From assembly GCF_003124125.1 (NCBI RefSeq), contig NZ_QCXQ01000002.1:464426-528425 (forward strand): a stretch of 64,000 nucleotides of DNA. Direction: 5' to 3'. Source of the DNA: Levilactobacillus bambusae. GTDB taxonomy: Bacteria > Bacillota > Bacilli > Lactobacillales > Lactobacillaceae. Shown here in pieces: positions 50,974-58,982 of this stretch; within the stretch, counting starts at the first letter, position 1, and each line of letters begins with the position of its first letter. The translations under genes were made by a program, and so were the position numbers. The notes under the pieces were generated by a model. The model saw only the letters and a list, made by a program, of their open reading frames with translations. It was not told the origin of the DNA and made no database searches.

Positions 50974-52341
50974 TTAGAACCGGGCATTGCCTAATGCGTT
51001 TTGCGCAGCCAAGTTTAGCAGGCTCCACTGCCGATCAAAGCCGGGTTGAAAGAAGAAATCGGCTTCCGCTAAATCTTCAATCGTCATCCGTTGGGCCACA
51101 GCTAAGGCCAAGACATTTCCTTGCGCCGTAATATCATAGGTGGACATGACTGCCCCGCCTAAGATCTGGTGGCTTTCCGGTGCATACGTCAAACTAACGC
51201 AGACTTTCGCGTTATCCTGATCCGGAATGTAAGCGGGCCGGAGCCGATCTTCATAAAAGCTCGTAGTTGAAGCAACGTTCGCTTTCTTAGCTGTAACGGC
51301 GTTCAACCCAGCGGTCGCAAAGTGCTGGTCAAAGACGCTGAGGGCAGATGCCCCAACAATCCCCTTAAATGGCCGGGATGGTCGTTTTTCAAAGAGGTGG
51401 TTAACCACGTACTGGGCTTCACGCCGGGCGGTAGTGGCAAGTGCCACTGGCATTGGCTGGTTGGCCGGAATGTCGAACGGTTTAATGGCGTCGCCAATGG
51501 CAGAAACGTTCTTAATGTTGGTGTGCAAATAAGCATCCGTTTCAATAAATCCACGGCTATCTAACGCCACGGTGCCCTTTAACCAATCGGTCGCTGGCGT
51601 CACGCCCGTTGCACAAATCACTAAATCAGCCGGCACAGTTTCATCCGCGGTCGTTACGGCCGTCACACTGCCGTTTCCTTCAAAACCGGTAACGGAGACG
51701 CCCATTTTAACGTTCACCCCGTGATCCACTAACGTTTTAGTAATGAGATCCGCCATTTCATCGTTTAAGTAAGTCATGAGGGGTTTGGGAGTCACATCCA
51801 TCAAGGTCACGTTCTTGCCGGCCTTCGTAAAGGCTTCGGTCGCTTCAATCCCGATGTAGCCGGCCCCAATCACCACCACATTTTTTACTTGCTCGTTATC
51901 AATGGCTGCCTTAAGTTTAGTCGCCCAATCGTAGCCCCGCATATCATCCACGTTTTCGAGGTTGCTGCCGGGAACGTTCAACGCGTGGGGGGTAACCCCA
52001 GAACTCAAGATCAGCTTATCGTAAGCCACTTGCTGAGTCGTCTGATCCTGGGTATTCTTAACCGTTACCTGCTGGTTATCGGTATCAATGCTTGTGACCA
52101 AGGAGTTATTGTAGACGTGGCCCCCCTTTTCGGTGATCTCTTCTGGCCGGAAATTGCGAACATCATTTTGAGCCGTCACTTGATTTTCCAAGAACAGTTC
52201 CATCCCACAAGACATGAACGAAACGAAATTGCCGGCTTCAAAAATGGTAACATCCACATCATCATACTTATCTAATAGTTCAATGGCTGATTCATGCCCG
52301 CCATGTGAAGCCCCAACAATAACAATTTTACTCTGTTGCAT
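50974..52341 (-). CDS. nox: NADH oxidase (water-forming type), FAD-dependent
   Basis: The 455-residue protein has two Rossmann motifs: IVGASHGGHESA near 5-16 (FAD) and VVIGAGYIGIEATEAF near 155-170 (NADH), and the redox-active Cys in FVSFMSCGMELFL near 42. This single-Cys layout is that of NADH oxidases that reduce O2 to water (some reduce peroxide or CoA disulfide). It regenerates NAD+ and removes oxygen. The ATG at 52341 has AGGAGG upstream. A 7-1-7 palindrome of the PerR/Fur/Zur type lies 20-35 bases before it. Confidence 0.9.
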   Translation of the reverse strand: MQQSKIVIVGASHGGHESAIELLDKYDDVDVTIFEAGNFVSFMSCGMELFLENQVTAQNDVRNFRPEEITEKGGHVYNNSLVTSIDTDNQQVTVKNTQDQTTQQVAYDKLILSSGVTPHALNVPGSNLENVDDMRGYDWATKLKAAIDNEQVKNVVVIGAGYIGIEATEAFTKAGKNVTLMDVTPKPLMTYLNDEMADLITKTLVDHGVNVKMGVSVTGFEGNGSVTAVTTADETVPADLVICATGVTPATDWLKGTVALDSRGFIETDAYLHTNIKNVSAIGDAIKPFDIPANQPMPVALATTARREAQYVVNHLFEKRPSRPFKGIVGASALSVFDQHFATAGLNAVTAKKANVASTTSFYEDRLRPAYIPDQDNAKVCVSLTYAPESHQILGGAVMSTYDITAQGNVLALAVAQRMTIEDLAEADFFFQPGFDRQWSLLNLAAQNALGNARF

Positions 52342-52361
52342 TTTAATCCCCTCCTGATTTA

Positions 52362-52376
52362 TTAGAATCATTCTAA
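52362..52376 (-). promoter_or_regulatory. 7-1-7 palindrome (PerR/Fur-type box) before nox
   Basis: TTAGAATCATTCTAA is a perfect 7-1-7 inverted repeat and differs from the PerR consensus TTATAATNATTATAA at one symmetric base pair in each arm. A -10-like TATACT lies just upstream on the minus strand, so a repressor would block the start of transcription. Confidence 0.68.
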
Positions 52377-52431
52377 CCAACAACTTAAGTATAACGGTTC
52401 TAAACTAAAAAACAACCTTAAAAAATGGTTT

Positions 52432-52645
52432 GGAACATTAGGCTCGCTTCGCTTAAAATTGCCGACTCTTGCAACATGGTCCGAAAGCTTTTCATCCTTG
52501 AATAGGATGCTTTCGGACCAGATAGTTACGGGATATAAGACAGACCATAACCCTAAAAAAAGAATGACCAAATTCGATCAAAAGACAATCGAACCTGGTC
52601 ATTCTCCTTTTTTGGCAGGGTCTGAACGTCTTATATCCCAGCCTC
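52432..52645. repeat. Family A copy A3 with terminator core
   Basis: Modules from left: GGAACATTAGGC..., GACTCTTGCAAC, hairpin TGGTCCGAAAGC/GCTTTCGGACCA (52477-52520), outer stem GGGATATAAGAC/GTCTTATATCCC, and terminator core at 52554-52613 (AGAATGACC/GGTCATTCT). It matches A1 over most of its length and fills the gap between nox and the transporter gene. Confidence 0.78.
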
Positions 52646-52682
52646 ATTATTTCACATTCACTTAATTTGTCACCTGATATGC

Positions 52683-54038
52683 TTAGTGTTCTGCCACTAA
52701 GTCAGGGTTCTTCTTATCATAACGGTATTCAATTAACCAGTAAACCGTTAGGAAGAGGAAGCAGAGCATTGGCACGAAGAAGGACCACTGCATAGATCCC
52801 GTTGCATCCGACATTAAACCTTGGATAGCTGGAACAAAGGCACCCCCAACAATTCCCATAACCACAATGGCACCAGCCGTTTCATTGTACTTCTTATCTT
52901 GGACCGTATCCAAGGCGTGAGAGTAAATTGTTGGCCATTCGGGGCCGAAGAAGAAACTGGTGGCAATTGCCATGTAAATTGCCGTAATGTTGGGAATGGT
53001 CATCGTCAAAATCAAAGCAACCGTCCCTAACAGGGAGTAAATCGTCAGAACTAAGGTGATGGAGAATCGGTTCATAAGAAAGTTGGCGACGACCTTACCA
53101 GCAAACCAAGCGATATAACTGTAAATCATGAACGTTGATGCAGCACTATCCGTTAAACTGTGGTCGAGGTTTAACGCTAACCGAATGGTAAATGACCACA
53201 CCGTTGTCTGCATCCCAACGTAGATGAACTGAGCTAAGACCGCCTTTTTAAACCGGGTGTTTTTGGCTAAGTAACGGACGGTTTCGCGCAGCGTTGGTTT
53301 TTCAACGACTTCCCCGTTCTTGGTGTCAGCCATGGCTTTAGCGGACGGCATCTTCGTGAAGGCTAAGATAACAAGCATCACAATTAAAACGATCAAGATG
53401 TACTTGTATGGCCGCAGGGTTAATTGCAGCATCTTTTCCCCGTAAGCAATCCGTTCTGCACCATGCATGTGGCTCATTTTTTCGGATAGGTTGCCCACGG
53501 AACCAAAAATCAGGTACTTCCCAAGGACAATTCCTAAGATGTCACCAATTGGCACTAGGGTTCCGGCAAAGTTGATCCGGAAATTGGCGCTCTTCTTCGG
53601 CCCAAGCATGGAACTGTAGGTTTCACAGGAGGTTTCCAGGAAGCTTAGTCCAATCGCAATGGCGAAGATTGCGGCCAAGAACATACCGTAAGTGGCAACG
53701 CGGGAGGCAGGGAAGAATAATGCACACCCAATAATGTAGGCAATCAGCCCAATCATAATGGCAAATTTATAGCTAAACTTTTTGATGACTAATGATGCGG
53801 GGATGGCAATTAAGAAGTAACCCCCGTAAAATGCACTTTGAACGAAGGCAGTGGCCGCATCGTTCAACATAAAGACTGACTTAAACTGCGTAATTAAAAT
53901 ATCATTTAGACTGGCAGCCGCCCCCCAGAGAGGGAACATTAAGCAAACTAACAGGAACTGAAACACGGGAGTTTTACTTAAGTATCCGTCAGAAAGCTGC
54001 ACGTAACCGTGCGACTCAGTAGTTGAATTTGTATCCAA
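52683..54038 (-). CDS. MFS sugar:H+ symporter, FucP family (probably ribose-type sugar)
   Basis: The 451-residue protein has 12 helices and the FucP text FVQSAFYGGYFLIAIPASLVIKKFSYK and LSFLETSCETY. FucP members carry L-fucose, galactose or other sugars with protons. It is the third gene of an operon with rbsK and rbsD, so D-ribose or another pentose is the likely substrate. A TTG at 54038 is 8 bases after GGAG; the GTG three codons earlier overlaps that GGAG. No ABC ribose transporter is present in this locus. Confidence 0.82.
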   Translation of the reverse strand: MDTNSTTESHGYVQLSDGYLSKTPVFQFLLVCLMFPLWGAAASLNDILITQFKSVFMLNDAATAFVQSAFYGGYFLIAIPASLVIKKFSYKFAIMIGLIAYIIGCALFFPASRVATYGMFLAAIFAIAIGLSFLETSCETYSSMLGPKKSANFRINFAGTLVPIGDILGIVLGKYLIFGSVGNLSEKMSHMHGAERIAYGEKMLQLTLRPYKYILIVLIVMLVILAFTKMPSAKAMADTKNGEVVEKPTLRETVRYLAKNTRFKKAVLAQFIYVGMQTTVWSFTIRLALNLDHSLTDSAASTFMIYSYIAWFAGKVVANFLMNRFSITLVLTIYSLLGTVALILTMTIPNITAIYMAIATSFFFGPEWPTIYSHALDTVQDKKYNETAGAIVVMGIVGGAFVPAIQGLMSDATGSMQWSFFVPMLCFLFLTVYWLIEYRYDKKNPDLVAEH

Positions 54039-54059
54039 AATCGTCACTCCAATCGTTAA

Positions 54060-54455
54060 TTAAAAGGTTACGCCGCTCTCTAAAATAATGTTTGAGTACG
54101 GCGTCATTTCACCCGTCCGCACAAAAGCGTGGGTTTGACTCAGATCCTTCTTTAGTTCACTATGCGGCACGTAGGTGATTTCAACGCCCGGCATTAAATC
54201 CTTGATGGCTTGGAGTTGCTCAGGGTTCTGGTCAACGATTTCTTCGGCCAGGTAGATCCGTTGAACTTCAAGTTCCGCTAAGACGTTCTTTAGGACGTCG
54301 ATAAAGCTAGGCAGTTGTTTCGTCACCGCCAAGTCAATCTTTTGGGTTCCCATGGGAACGGGCATTCCAGCATCCCCAATGGATAACCAGTCCATGTGCC
54401 CCATTCCGGCAATTACCGTTGATAATTCTGAATTAATAACCGTTGTCTTTTTCAC
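54060..54455 (-). CDS. rbsD: D-ribose pyranase
   Basis: The 131-residue protein has the RbsD catalytic segment [16 protein letters not shown] near residues 17-32 with the key His, and the C-terminal [15 protein letters not shown]. It interconverts pyranose and furanose forms of ribose before phosphorylation. The GTG at 54455 has AGGAG 8 bases upstream; the longer frame lies within rbsK. It begins 1 base after the rbsK stop. Confidence 0.93.
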   Translation of the reverse strand: MKKTTVINSELSTVIAGMGHMDWLSIGDAGMPVPMGTQKIDLAVTKQLPSFIDVLKNVLAELEVQRIYLAEEIVDQNPEQLQAIKDLMPGVEITYVPHSELKKDLSQTHAFVRTGEMTPYSNIILESGVTF

Positions 54456-54456
54456 G

Positions 54457-55389
54457 CTACTTCTCCTCGTCTTTCTCCTGGGCCGCATTAATTTCAGCCA
54501 GCGTAGGAATTGATGGCATCGCCCCAAGTTTTTGCACCGTTAGCGAACTTGCACGCTGGGCAAACATGAGGGCTTCTTTGACGTTGCTTAAATCCGGTTT
54601 TAGCTGGGACGATAGGGCGCCAATAAAGGTATCGCCAGCGGCCGTTGGGTCCACTGCATGTACTTTATAGGCTGGTACAAAACCGTGGCCCGCACTTTCC
54701 GTATTGTAGTAGGCACCCTTATCCCCAATCGTAATAATGAGGTTTTTAACGCCCATTTCCCGGAACTTGGCGGCGTTGGCGTCCATTGACGCTTCATCCG
54801 TAACTTCAATCCCCGTTAACGTCGCGCTTTCCGTCTCATTTGGAATAATGAGATCCGTTACCTTTAAGAGATCGGGACTAATTTCACTGGCCGGCGCCGG
54901 GTTTAAAATGGTGGTGACGTGATTTTCCTTTGCAATCTGAAACGCTAAAACGGCGTCTTCCTGTGGGGTTTCAAACTGGGTAATTAAGAAGTCGGACGCC
55001 GCAATTTGGCTTTTGGCAGCCTTAACTTCCGTCAACGTCACTTCCTGGTTGGCCCCACCGTAAACTAAAATATTATTCTGACCGTCGCCGTAGACCAAGA
55101 TCGTGGCACTCCCGGTCCCATGCTTCTTGTCCTCGGCAATGTGCGTTGTATCAATGTTATTTTTTTGCAGGGTTTTCAGCATCTTGTTTCCAAGATCATC
55201 CTTCCCTACCTTTCCGATAAAGGCTGTGTCCGCACCGGCCCGGGCAGCAGCAACCGCTTGATTGGCGCCCTTCCCTCCAGCCGCATTGGATTTTTCGTTC
55301 ACAGCTAGCGTTTCTCCCGGAACCGCAACCCGTGATAACTGTAAAATCGTGTCCACGTTAATACTGCCCAATACCATGACTTTAACCAT
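54457..55389 (-). CDS. rbsK: Ribokinase (first copy)
   Basis: The 310-residue PfkB-family kinase has [15 protein letters not shown] near 40-54, and the catalytic [13 protein letters not shown] near 248-260; the usual Gly of the GAGD anion hole is here Ala (AAGD). It phosphorylates ribose at O5 with ATP. The ATG at 55389 has GAGGAG 8 bases upstream. It leads the operon with rbsD and the FucP-type transporter. A second ribokinase is at 56742-57668. Confidence 0.92.
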   Translation of the reverse strand: MVKVMVLGSINVDTILQLSRVAVPGETLAVNEKSNAAGGKGANQAVAAARAGADTAFIGKVGKDDLGNKMLKTLQKNNIDTTHIAEDKKHGTGSATILVYGDGQNNILVYGGANQEVTLTEVKAAKSQIAASDFLITQFETPQEDAVLAFQIAKENHVTTILNPAPASEISPDLLKVTDLIIPNETESATLTGIEVTDEASMDANAAKFREMGVKNLIITIGDKGAYYNTESAGHGFVPAYKVHAVDPTAAGDTFIGALSSQLKPDLSNVKEALMFAQRASSLTVQKLGAMPSIPTLAEINAAQEKDEEK

Positions 55390-55436
55390 GTTCCACACTC
55401 CTCAAACGTGTCCTGAGTGGCTACAAATTAAAACTC

Positions 55437-55450
55437 GTAAAACGTTTTAC
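55437..55450. promoter_or_regulatory. LacI-type operator before rbsK
   Basis: GTAAAACGTTTTAC is a perfect 14-base palindrome 48 bases upstream of rbsK, as expected for an RbsR-like repressor. Confidence 0.65.
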
Positions 55451-55513
55451 ATTTTGGCAAAAGAACATCTCTGCACTCGATTAATTAATCAACAGGATTA
55501 ATCATAAAGGAAT

Positions 55514-55529
55514 TTGAAACCGATTTCAA
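55514..55529. promoter_or_regulatory. Second LacI-type operator in the divergent region
   Basis: TTGAAACCGATTTCAA is a near-perfect palindrome with central CG, in the middle of the divergent promoter region. Confidence 0.55.
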
Positions 55530-55597
55530 TACCTAATTTAATTTTTATGTGATTAATTTCTCATGACTTATTATAAGAAAAAAACTTTTCTAAAAAA

Positions 55598-55621
55598 GTT
55601 TTTGAAATTAATTTCAAAAAC
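55598..55621. promoter_or_regulatory. Perfect 24-base palindrome upstream of the epimerase-like gene
   Basis: Each 12-base arm (GTTTTTGAAATT and its complement) is perfect without a spacer. It directly precedes the -35 of the plus-strand promoter, a position suited to an activator or repressor. Confidence 0.6.
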
Positions 55622-55625
55622 ATTA

Positions 55626-55683
55626 TTTACATCTGACAATCGATTTGGTATGCTGTGGGTATTCAATATTGTAAGCGATTACA
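55626..55683 (+). promoter_or_regulatory. Promoter and cre site for the epimerase-ribokinase operon
   Basis: TTTACA (55626-55631) and TATGCT (55649-55654) are 17 bases apart. TGTAAGCGATTACA at 55670-55683 fits the CcpA consensus at every position and lies just past the expected transcription start, where it would block transcription when glucose is present. Confidence 0.78.
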
Positions 55684-55709
55684 TTACGTTTTTAAGGAGG
55701 TTCCTTACC

Positions 55710-56729
55710 TTGTCGAATTCACTCTTTTTAACCCCCCGTCAGTTCACGGAAGCACCGCACCTCATCTTTGAAAATGATCAATTTTCCGTAACGGCGTTTA
55801 CCTATCCTTCAGGCGTTCGGGCCCTGAAGTTGACTAATTCCCGGGGCTACCTGACTGTTTTACCATATATGGGGCTCATGATTTGGGACGCCGTTTTTGA
55901 CGGTCAATCCCTCAAAATGAAGGATATGTTTTCCCAACCCCTCCCGGGAACCGGAATTGTTGACACTTACGGCTGTTTTCAATTTTCATCCGGCCTGTTA
56001 GCCAACGGAACGCCGGGGCCAGAAGATGACTACCAACTCCATGGTGAATTTCCCACCTCCGAAATGACCCGGGCCACCATCAAATTTACGACGTCATCGC
56101 TCACCCTGACCAGTGAATTTGAATACGTCAAGGGGTTTGGCCACCACTACTTAGCCCGGCCAGCCGTTACCCTGCACCCTAACAGCGGATTATTTGACAT
56201 TCAAATGACCGTAAAAAACCTCTCTCACGCCCAAGACATGCCCTTGCAGTATATGTGCCACATGAATTATGCCTACGTTGATGATGCCACGCTGACCCAA
56301 AACATTCCGGACGGTGCGTTTCACCTGCGTGAATCCGTCCCCGACCACGTCCATCCCACGGCAGATTGGCTGGCTTATAACGCCGAACTATTAAAAAATC
56401 AGACGCTCATCAGTCAACTATCCGACCCCAACCACTACGATCCCGAAATTGTTTACTGCACGGATGATCTCAGTACCATAACACCGGAAGCCGTTTTTCA
56501 AATGCACCTGCCAACTGGAGCGACCTTCGAAACCCGGTTCAAGACGGCCGATTTTCCGATTGTTACTCGGTGGATTTTGCATAACCCTGATCAACAGGTG
56601 GGCGCCTTTGCGCTGCCGGGAACTAGTCGGCCAGAGGGTTACCACGCCGCCGAACAGGCTGGCACACTCATTTTCTTAGCTCCCCAAGCCGAAAAATCCT
56701 TTACCGTAACAACAGGCATAACTGAATAG
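55710..56729 (+). CDS. Aldose 1-epimerase-like protein (DUF4432)
   Basis: The 339-residue protein has the galactose-mutarotase-like beta-sandwich pattern of DUF4432: GCFQFSSGLLANGTPGPEDDYQLHGE near 90-120, and MCHMNYAYV near 185-195, with the His residues expected in the sugar site. These proteins are thought to act as sugar epimerases; the substrate is unknown. A TTG at 55710 is chosen because AGGAGG lies 9 bases before it; the longer frame crosses the promoter and cre. It is followed by a ribokinase 12 bases later. Confidence 0.8.
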   Translation: MSNSLFLTPRQFTEAPHLIFENDQFSVTAFTYPSGVRALKLTNSRGYLTVLPYMGLMIWDAVFDGQSLKMKDMFSQPLPGTGIVDTYGCFQFSSGLLANGTPGPEDDYQLHGEFPTSEMTRATIKFTTSSLTLTSEFEYVKGFGHHYLARPAVTLHPNSGLFDIQMTVKNLSHAQDMPLQYMCHMNYAYVDDATLTQNIPDGAFHLRESVPDHVHPTADWLAYNAELLKNQTLISQLSDPNHYDPEIVYCTDDLSTITPEAVFQMHLPTGATFETRFKTADFPIVTRWILHNPDQQVGAFALPGTSRPEGYHAAEQAGTLIFLAPQAEKSFTVTTGITE

Positions 56730-56741
56730 GAGGACAATTCC

Positions 56742-57668
56742 ATGACTGATATTACCGTGATCGGATCCAACATGATTGATTTAATCACCTACCTCGACCG
56801 TATGCCGGTTGAGGGCGAAACCATTGAGGCCCCAAGCTTTGAAATGGGGTTTGGTGGTAAGGGAGCCAATCAAGCGGTTGCCGCCGCCCGTTTGGGTTCA
56901 GACGTTGCCATGATCACCATGGTTGGCAACGATGAGTTTGGCAAACAGCAACTCCAAAATTTTAAAACTAACCAGATTAATACAGCCGGCGTTGGCATCG
57001 GTTCCTGCAGCAGCGGGACGGCCCCCATCTTCGTTGATCCCACGTCCGACAACCGGATTTTAATCATTAAGGGTGCCAACGCTGAACTTACACCAGCTGT
57101 TCTGGATCAGCACCAGGATCTCATTCGTCAGACCAAGCTCATCGTTTTACAGCAGGAAGTTCCCCTTGAAACGAACTATCACGCCATTGACCTGGCCCAA
57201 CAATTCGGGATTCCCGTATTGCTTAACCCCGCTCCGGCCAACCGGGAATTGAACGTCGATTACGTTTCAAAGGTGCAGTTCTTTACCCCTAATGAAACCG
57301 AATTGGCCACCTTAACCGGCATGCCAACCACTAATTTAATGGAAATCGAAGCGGCCGCTCAGCACCTGATTTCCCGTGGGGTTAGCAATATCATTGTGAC
57401 GGTAGGATCAAAGGGCGCCCTCTGGGTGACAGTCAACGGGAGCCAGCTCATTCCCGGCCAGCACGTCCACGCCGTTGATACAACCGGTGCCGGCGACTCC
57501 TTCATTGGTTCGTTTGCCCACTACTTTGCAGCCGGTGAACCCATCCCCGTCGCCCTCCGGCACGCCAACGAGTACGCATCCGTTACCGTAACACGTTACG
57601 GAACGCAAAAATCATACCCCACCCTTGCTGAACTCGATCAAGTTCAAACTGCGCCGGTTCGTCGATAG
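56742..57668 (+). CDS. Ribokinase-like PfkB carbohydrate kinase (second copy)
   Basis: The 308-residue protein has [15 protein letters not shown] near 38-52 and DTTGAGDSFIGSF near 245-257 with an intact anion hole and catalytic Asp. It is a close relative of ribokinase, but lies with a DUF4432 protein rather than RbsD, so it may act on another pentose, a deoxysugar or a nucleoside-derived sugar. It is the last gene of a two-gene operon ended by a strong terminator. Confidence 0.88.
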   Translation: MTDITVIGSNMIDLITYLDRMPVEGETIEAPSFEMGFGGKGANQAVAAARLGSDVAMITMVGNDEFGKQQLQNFKTNQINTAGVGIGSCSSGTAPIFVDPTSDNRILIIKGANAELTPAVLDQHQDLIRQTKLIVLQQEVPLETNYHAIDLAQQFGIPVLLNPAPANRELNVDYVSKVQFFTPNETELATLTGMPTTNLMEIEAAAQHLISRGVSNIIVTVGSKGALWVTVNGSQLIPGQHVHAVDTTGAGDSFIGSFAHYFAAGEPIPVALRHANEYASVTVTRYGTQKSYPTLAELDQVQTAPVRR

Positions 57669-57670
57669 TA

Positions 57671-57710
57671 AAAAACGGCTCTGTAACCATTTTCCGTTAC
57701 AGAGCCGCTT
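57671..57710. terminator. Bidirectional terminator
   Basis: Perfect arms CGGCTCTGTAAC and GTTACAGAGCCG enclose 8 bases, with A5 before, between convergent genes. Confidence 0.9.
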
Positions 57711-57728
57711 AAGTTAGCCATTCAGTTT

Positions 57729-58136
57729 TTAGAAGGTCACCACTTCCGTCTTAAAGCCGGCCGTAACCGTTACTGAGGTAAAATCGATAACGTACATGGC
57801 CGCATTCTCAATCATTTTCGCAGCGTCCGGAAACTTTGCCGTGTAGGTGGCCCGCAGCTCAGCAGTATTTTCAACGGGGTTAGCGGTAGCCGCCACAATT
57901 CGAACGGCATCCGTTCCCTTAACCGCTTGGGTGGTGACCGCCACTTGAGGATGGGCCTTTAGCTCGACAACCTTCTCGGTTTTCTCACCCGTAATGAACA
58001 GAATTTGGTGACTTTCGGGCAGGTATGTAAAGTGAACGATTCGAACGTCCGGGTGCCCGTCCTCCGTTACGGTTGCCAGCGATAAATCCGTTGCATTTGT
58101 CATAATATCATTAAAAACTGCCATTGTATCCATCAT
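57729..58136 (-). CDS. Pyridoxamine 5'-phosphate oxidase-like flavin-binding barrel protein
   Basis: The 135-residue protein has the split-barrel pattern LSLATVTEDGHPDVRIVHFTYLPESHQILFITG and VAVTTQAVKGTDAVRIVAA. It is a paralogue of the protein at 3154-3588 in layout and ending (VTVTAGFKTEVVTF versus VTVDAGLGEKKTEMTFG). Flavin or haem binding is likely, the reaction unknown. AGGAGG lies 5 bases before the first of two ATG codons (58136; the next is 58133). Confidence 0.78.
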   Translation of the reverse strand: MMDTMAVFNDIMTNATDLSLATVTEDGHPDVRIVHFTYLPESHQILFITGEKTEKVVELKAHPQVAVTTQAVKGTDAVRIVAATANPVENTAELRATYTAKFPDAAKMIENAAMYVIDFTSVTVTAGFKTEVVTF

Positions 58137-58262
58137 AACGACCTCCTTATTGTTACGTTCACTATAGCACAATTTCGCAAAATAATGAAAGCGTTTAACA
58201 AGCCTAACCTTTAGGTGTACTTCTTGCTATACTTAGAACAATAACAATTCAGGAGGTGCCAG

Positions 58263-58913
58263 ATGTTTCAATTAATCGGAGAAGCTCAAAACCAGGTTCC
58301 CATGGCAAAGTACATGAAGGATCAGTTTCCCTTTGTGGGAGTCAAATCCGTTTCACGTCGGCAACAGTCTAAGCCGCTGATTACCAAAAGCAAGACGTTG
58401 CCCATCGCTGACCTGCAGCAACTGATTGCTGACCTCTACGCCCGAACCGAACGAGAGTACCAGTACGTTGCCATTGACATGGCCCTAGCTAACGTTCGCC
58501 GTTTCACGCTCGACAACATGTGGGAGTTAAAGCCCTACGTCACCACTAAAGCATGGTGGGACAGCGTGGACAGTTGGCGAAAGGTATACACCCAGTTTAT
58601 TCTGCGCCACCCAGAAAGTACCCGGGAAGTCTTTGACTGGTTCTTTCACCCGGGCGCTGACTCATCAGCCGTTAACCTGTGGGAACGCCGGGTGGCCATC
58701 ACCCTTCAGCTGCTTATGAAGGATCAATTGAACCGGCACTTACTCACGACCGCCATTGAGGCGGAGCGCCTACACGATGAGTTTTTCATTCAAAAGGCCA
58801 TCGGTTGGTCCCTTCGTGACTACAGTAAAACGGATCCAGCTTGGGTTCGCCAATTCATTGTTGACCACCAGCTTAGTCCCCTGGCAGTTAAAGAGGGGTC
58901 TAAATACCTGTAA
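58263..58913 (+). CDS. DNA alkylation repair protein, AlkD family
   Basis: The 216-residue all-helical protein has the HEAT-like repeats of AlkD: DLYARTEREYQYVAIDMALANVRRF, KAWWDSVDSWRKVY and NLWERRVAITLQLL, ending in AIGWSLRDYSKTDPAWVRQFI. The WWDxVD and SLRDYSK motifs line the DNA site. AlkD glycosylases remove positively charged alkylated bases such as 7-methylguanine. AGGAGG lies 7 bases before the ATG. It is a single gene. Confidence 0.93.
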   Translation: MFQLIGEAQNQVPMAKYMKDQFPFVGVKSVSRRQQSKPLITKSKTLPIADLQQLIADLYARTEREYQYVAIDMALANVRRFTLDNMWELKPYVTTKAWWDSVDSWRKVYTQFILRHPESTREVFDWFFHPGADSSAVNLWERRVAITLQLLMKDQLNRHLLTTAIEAERLHDEFFIQKAIGWSLRDYSKTDPAWVRQFIVDHQLSPLAVKEGSKYL

Positions 58914-58941
58914 TTTTTCCCCAACTCCGCCAAAAACCCGA

Positions 58942-58947
58942 TATAAT
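58942..58947 (+). promoter_or_regulatory. -10 element of the antiporter gene
   Basis: A perfect TATAAT lies about 40 bases before the start region; the -35 is weak. The resulting leader is short and contains two candidate ribosome binding sites (AAGGAG and GTGGGGG). Confidence 0.5.
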
Positions 58948-58982
58948 AATGGAAGGAGTTTTTACAGAAAGTGGGGGTTTTT

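Noticed and set aside
55563-55709. Longer N-terminus for the DUF4432 protein
   Set aside because: It would span the promoter and the cre site; the TTG at 55710 follows AGGAGG at the right distance.
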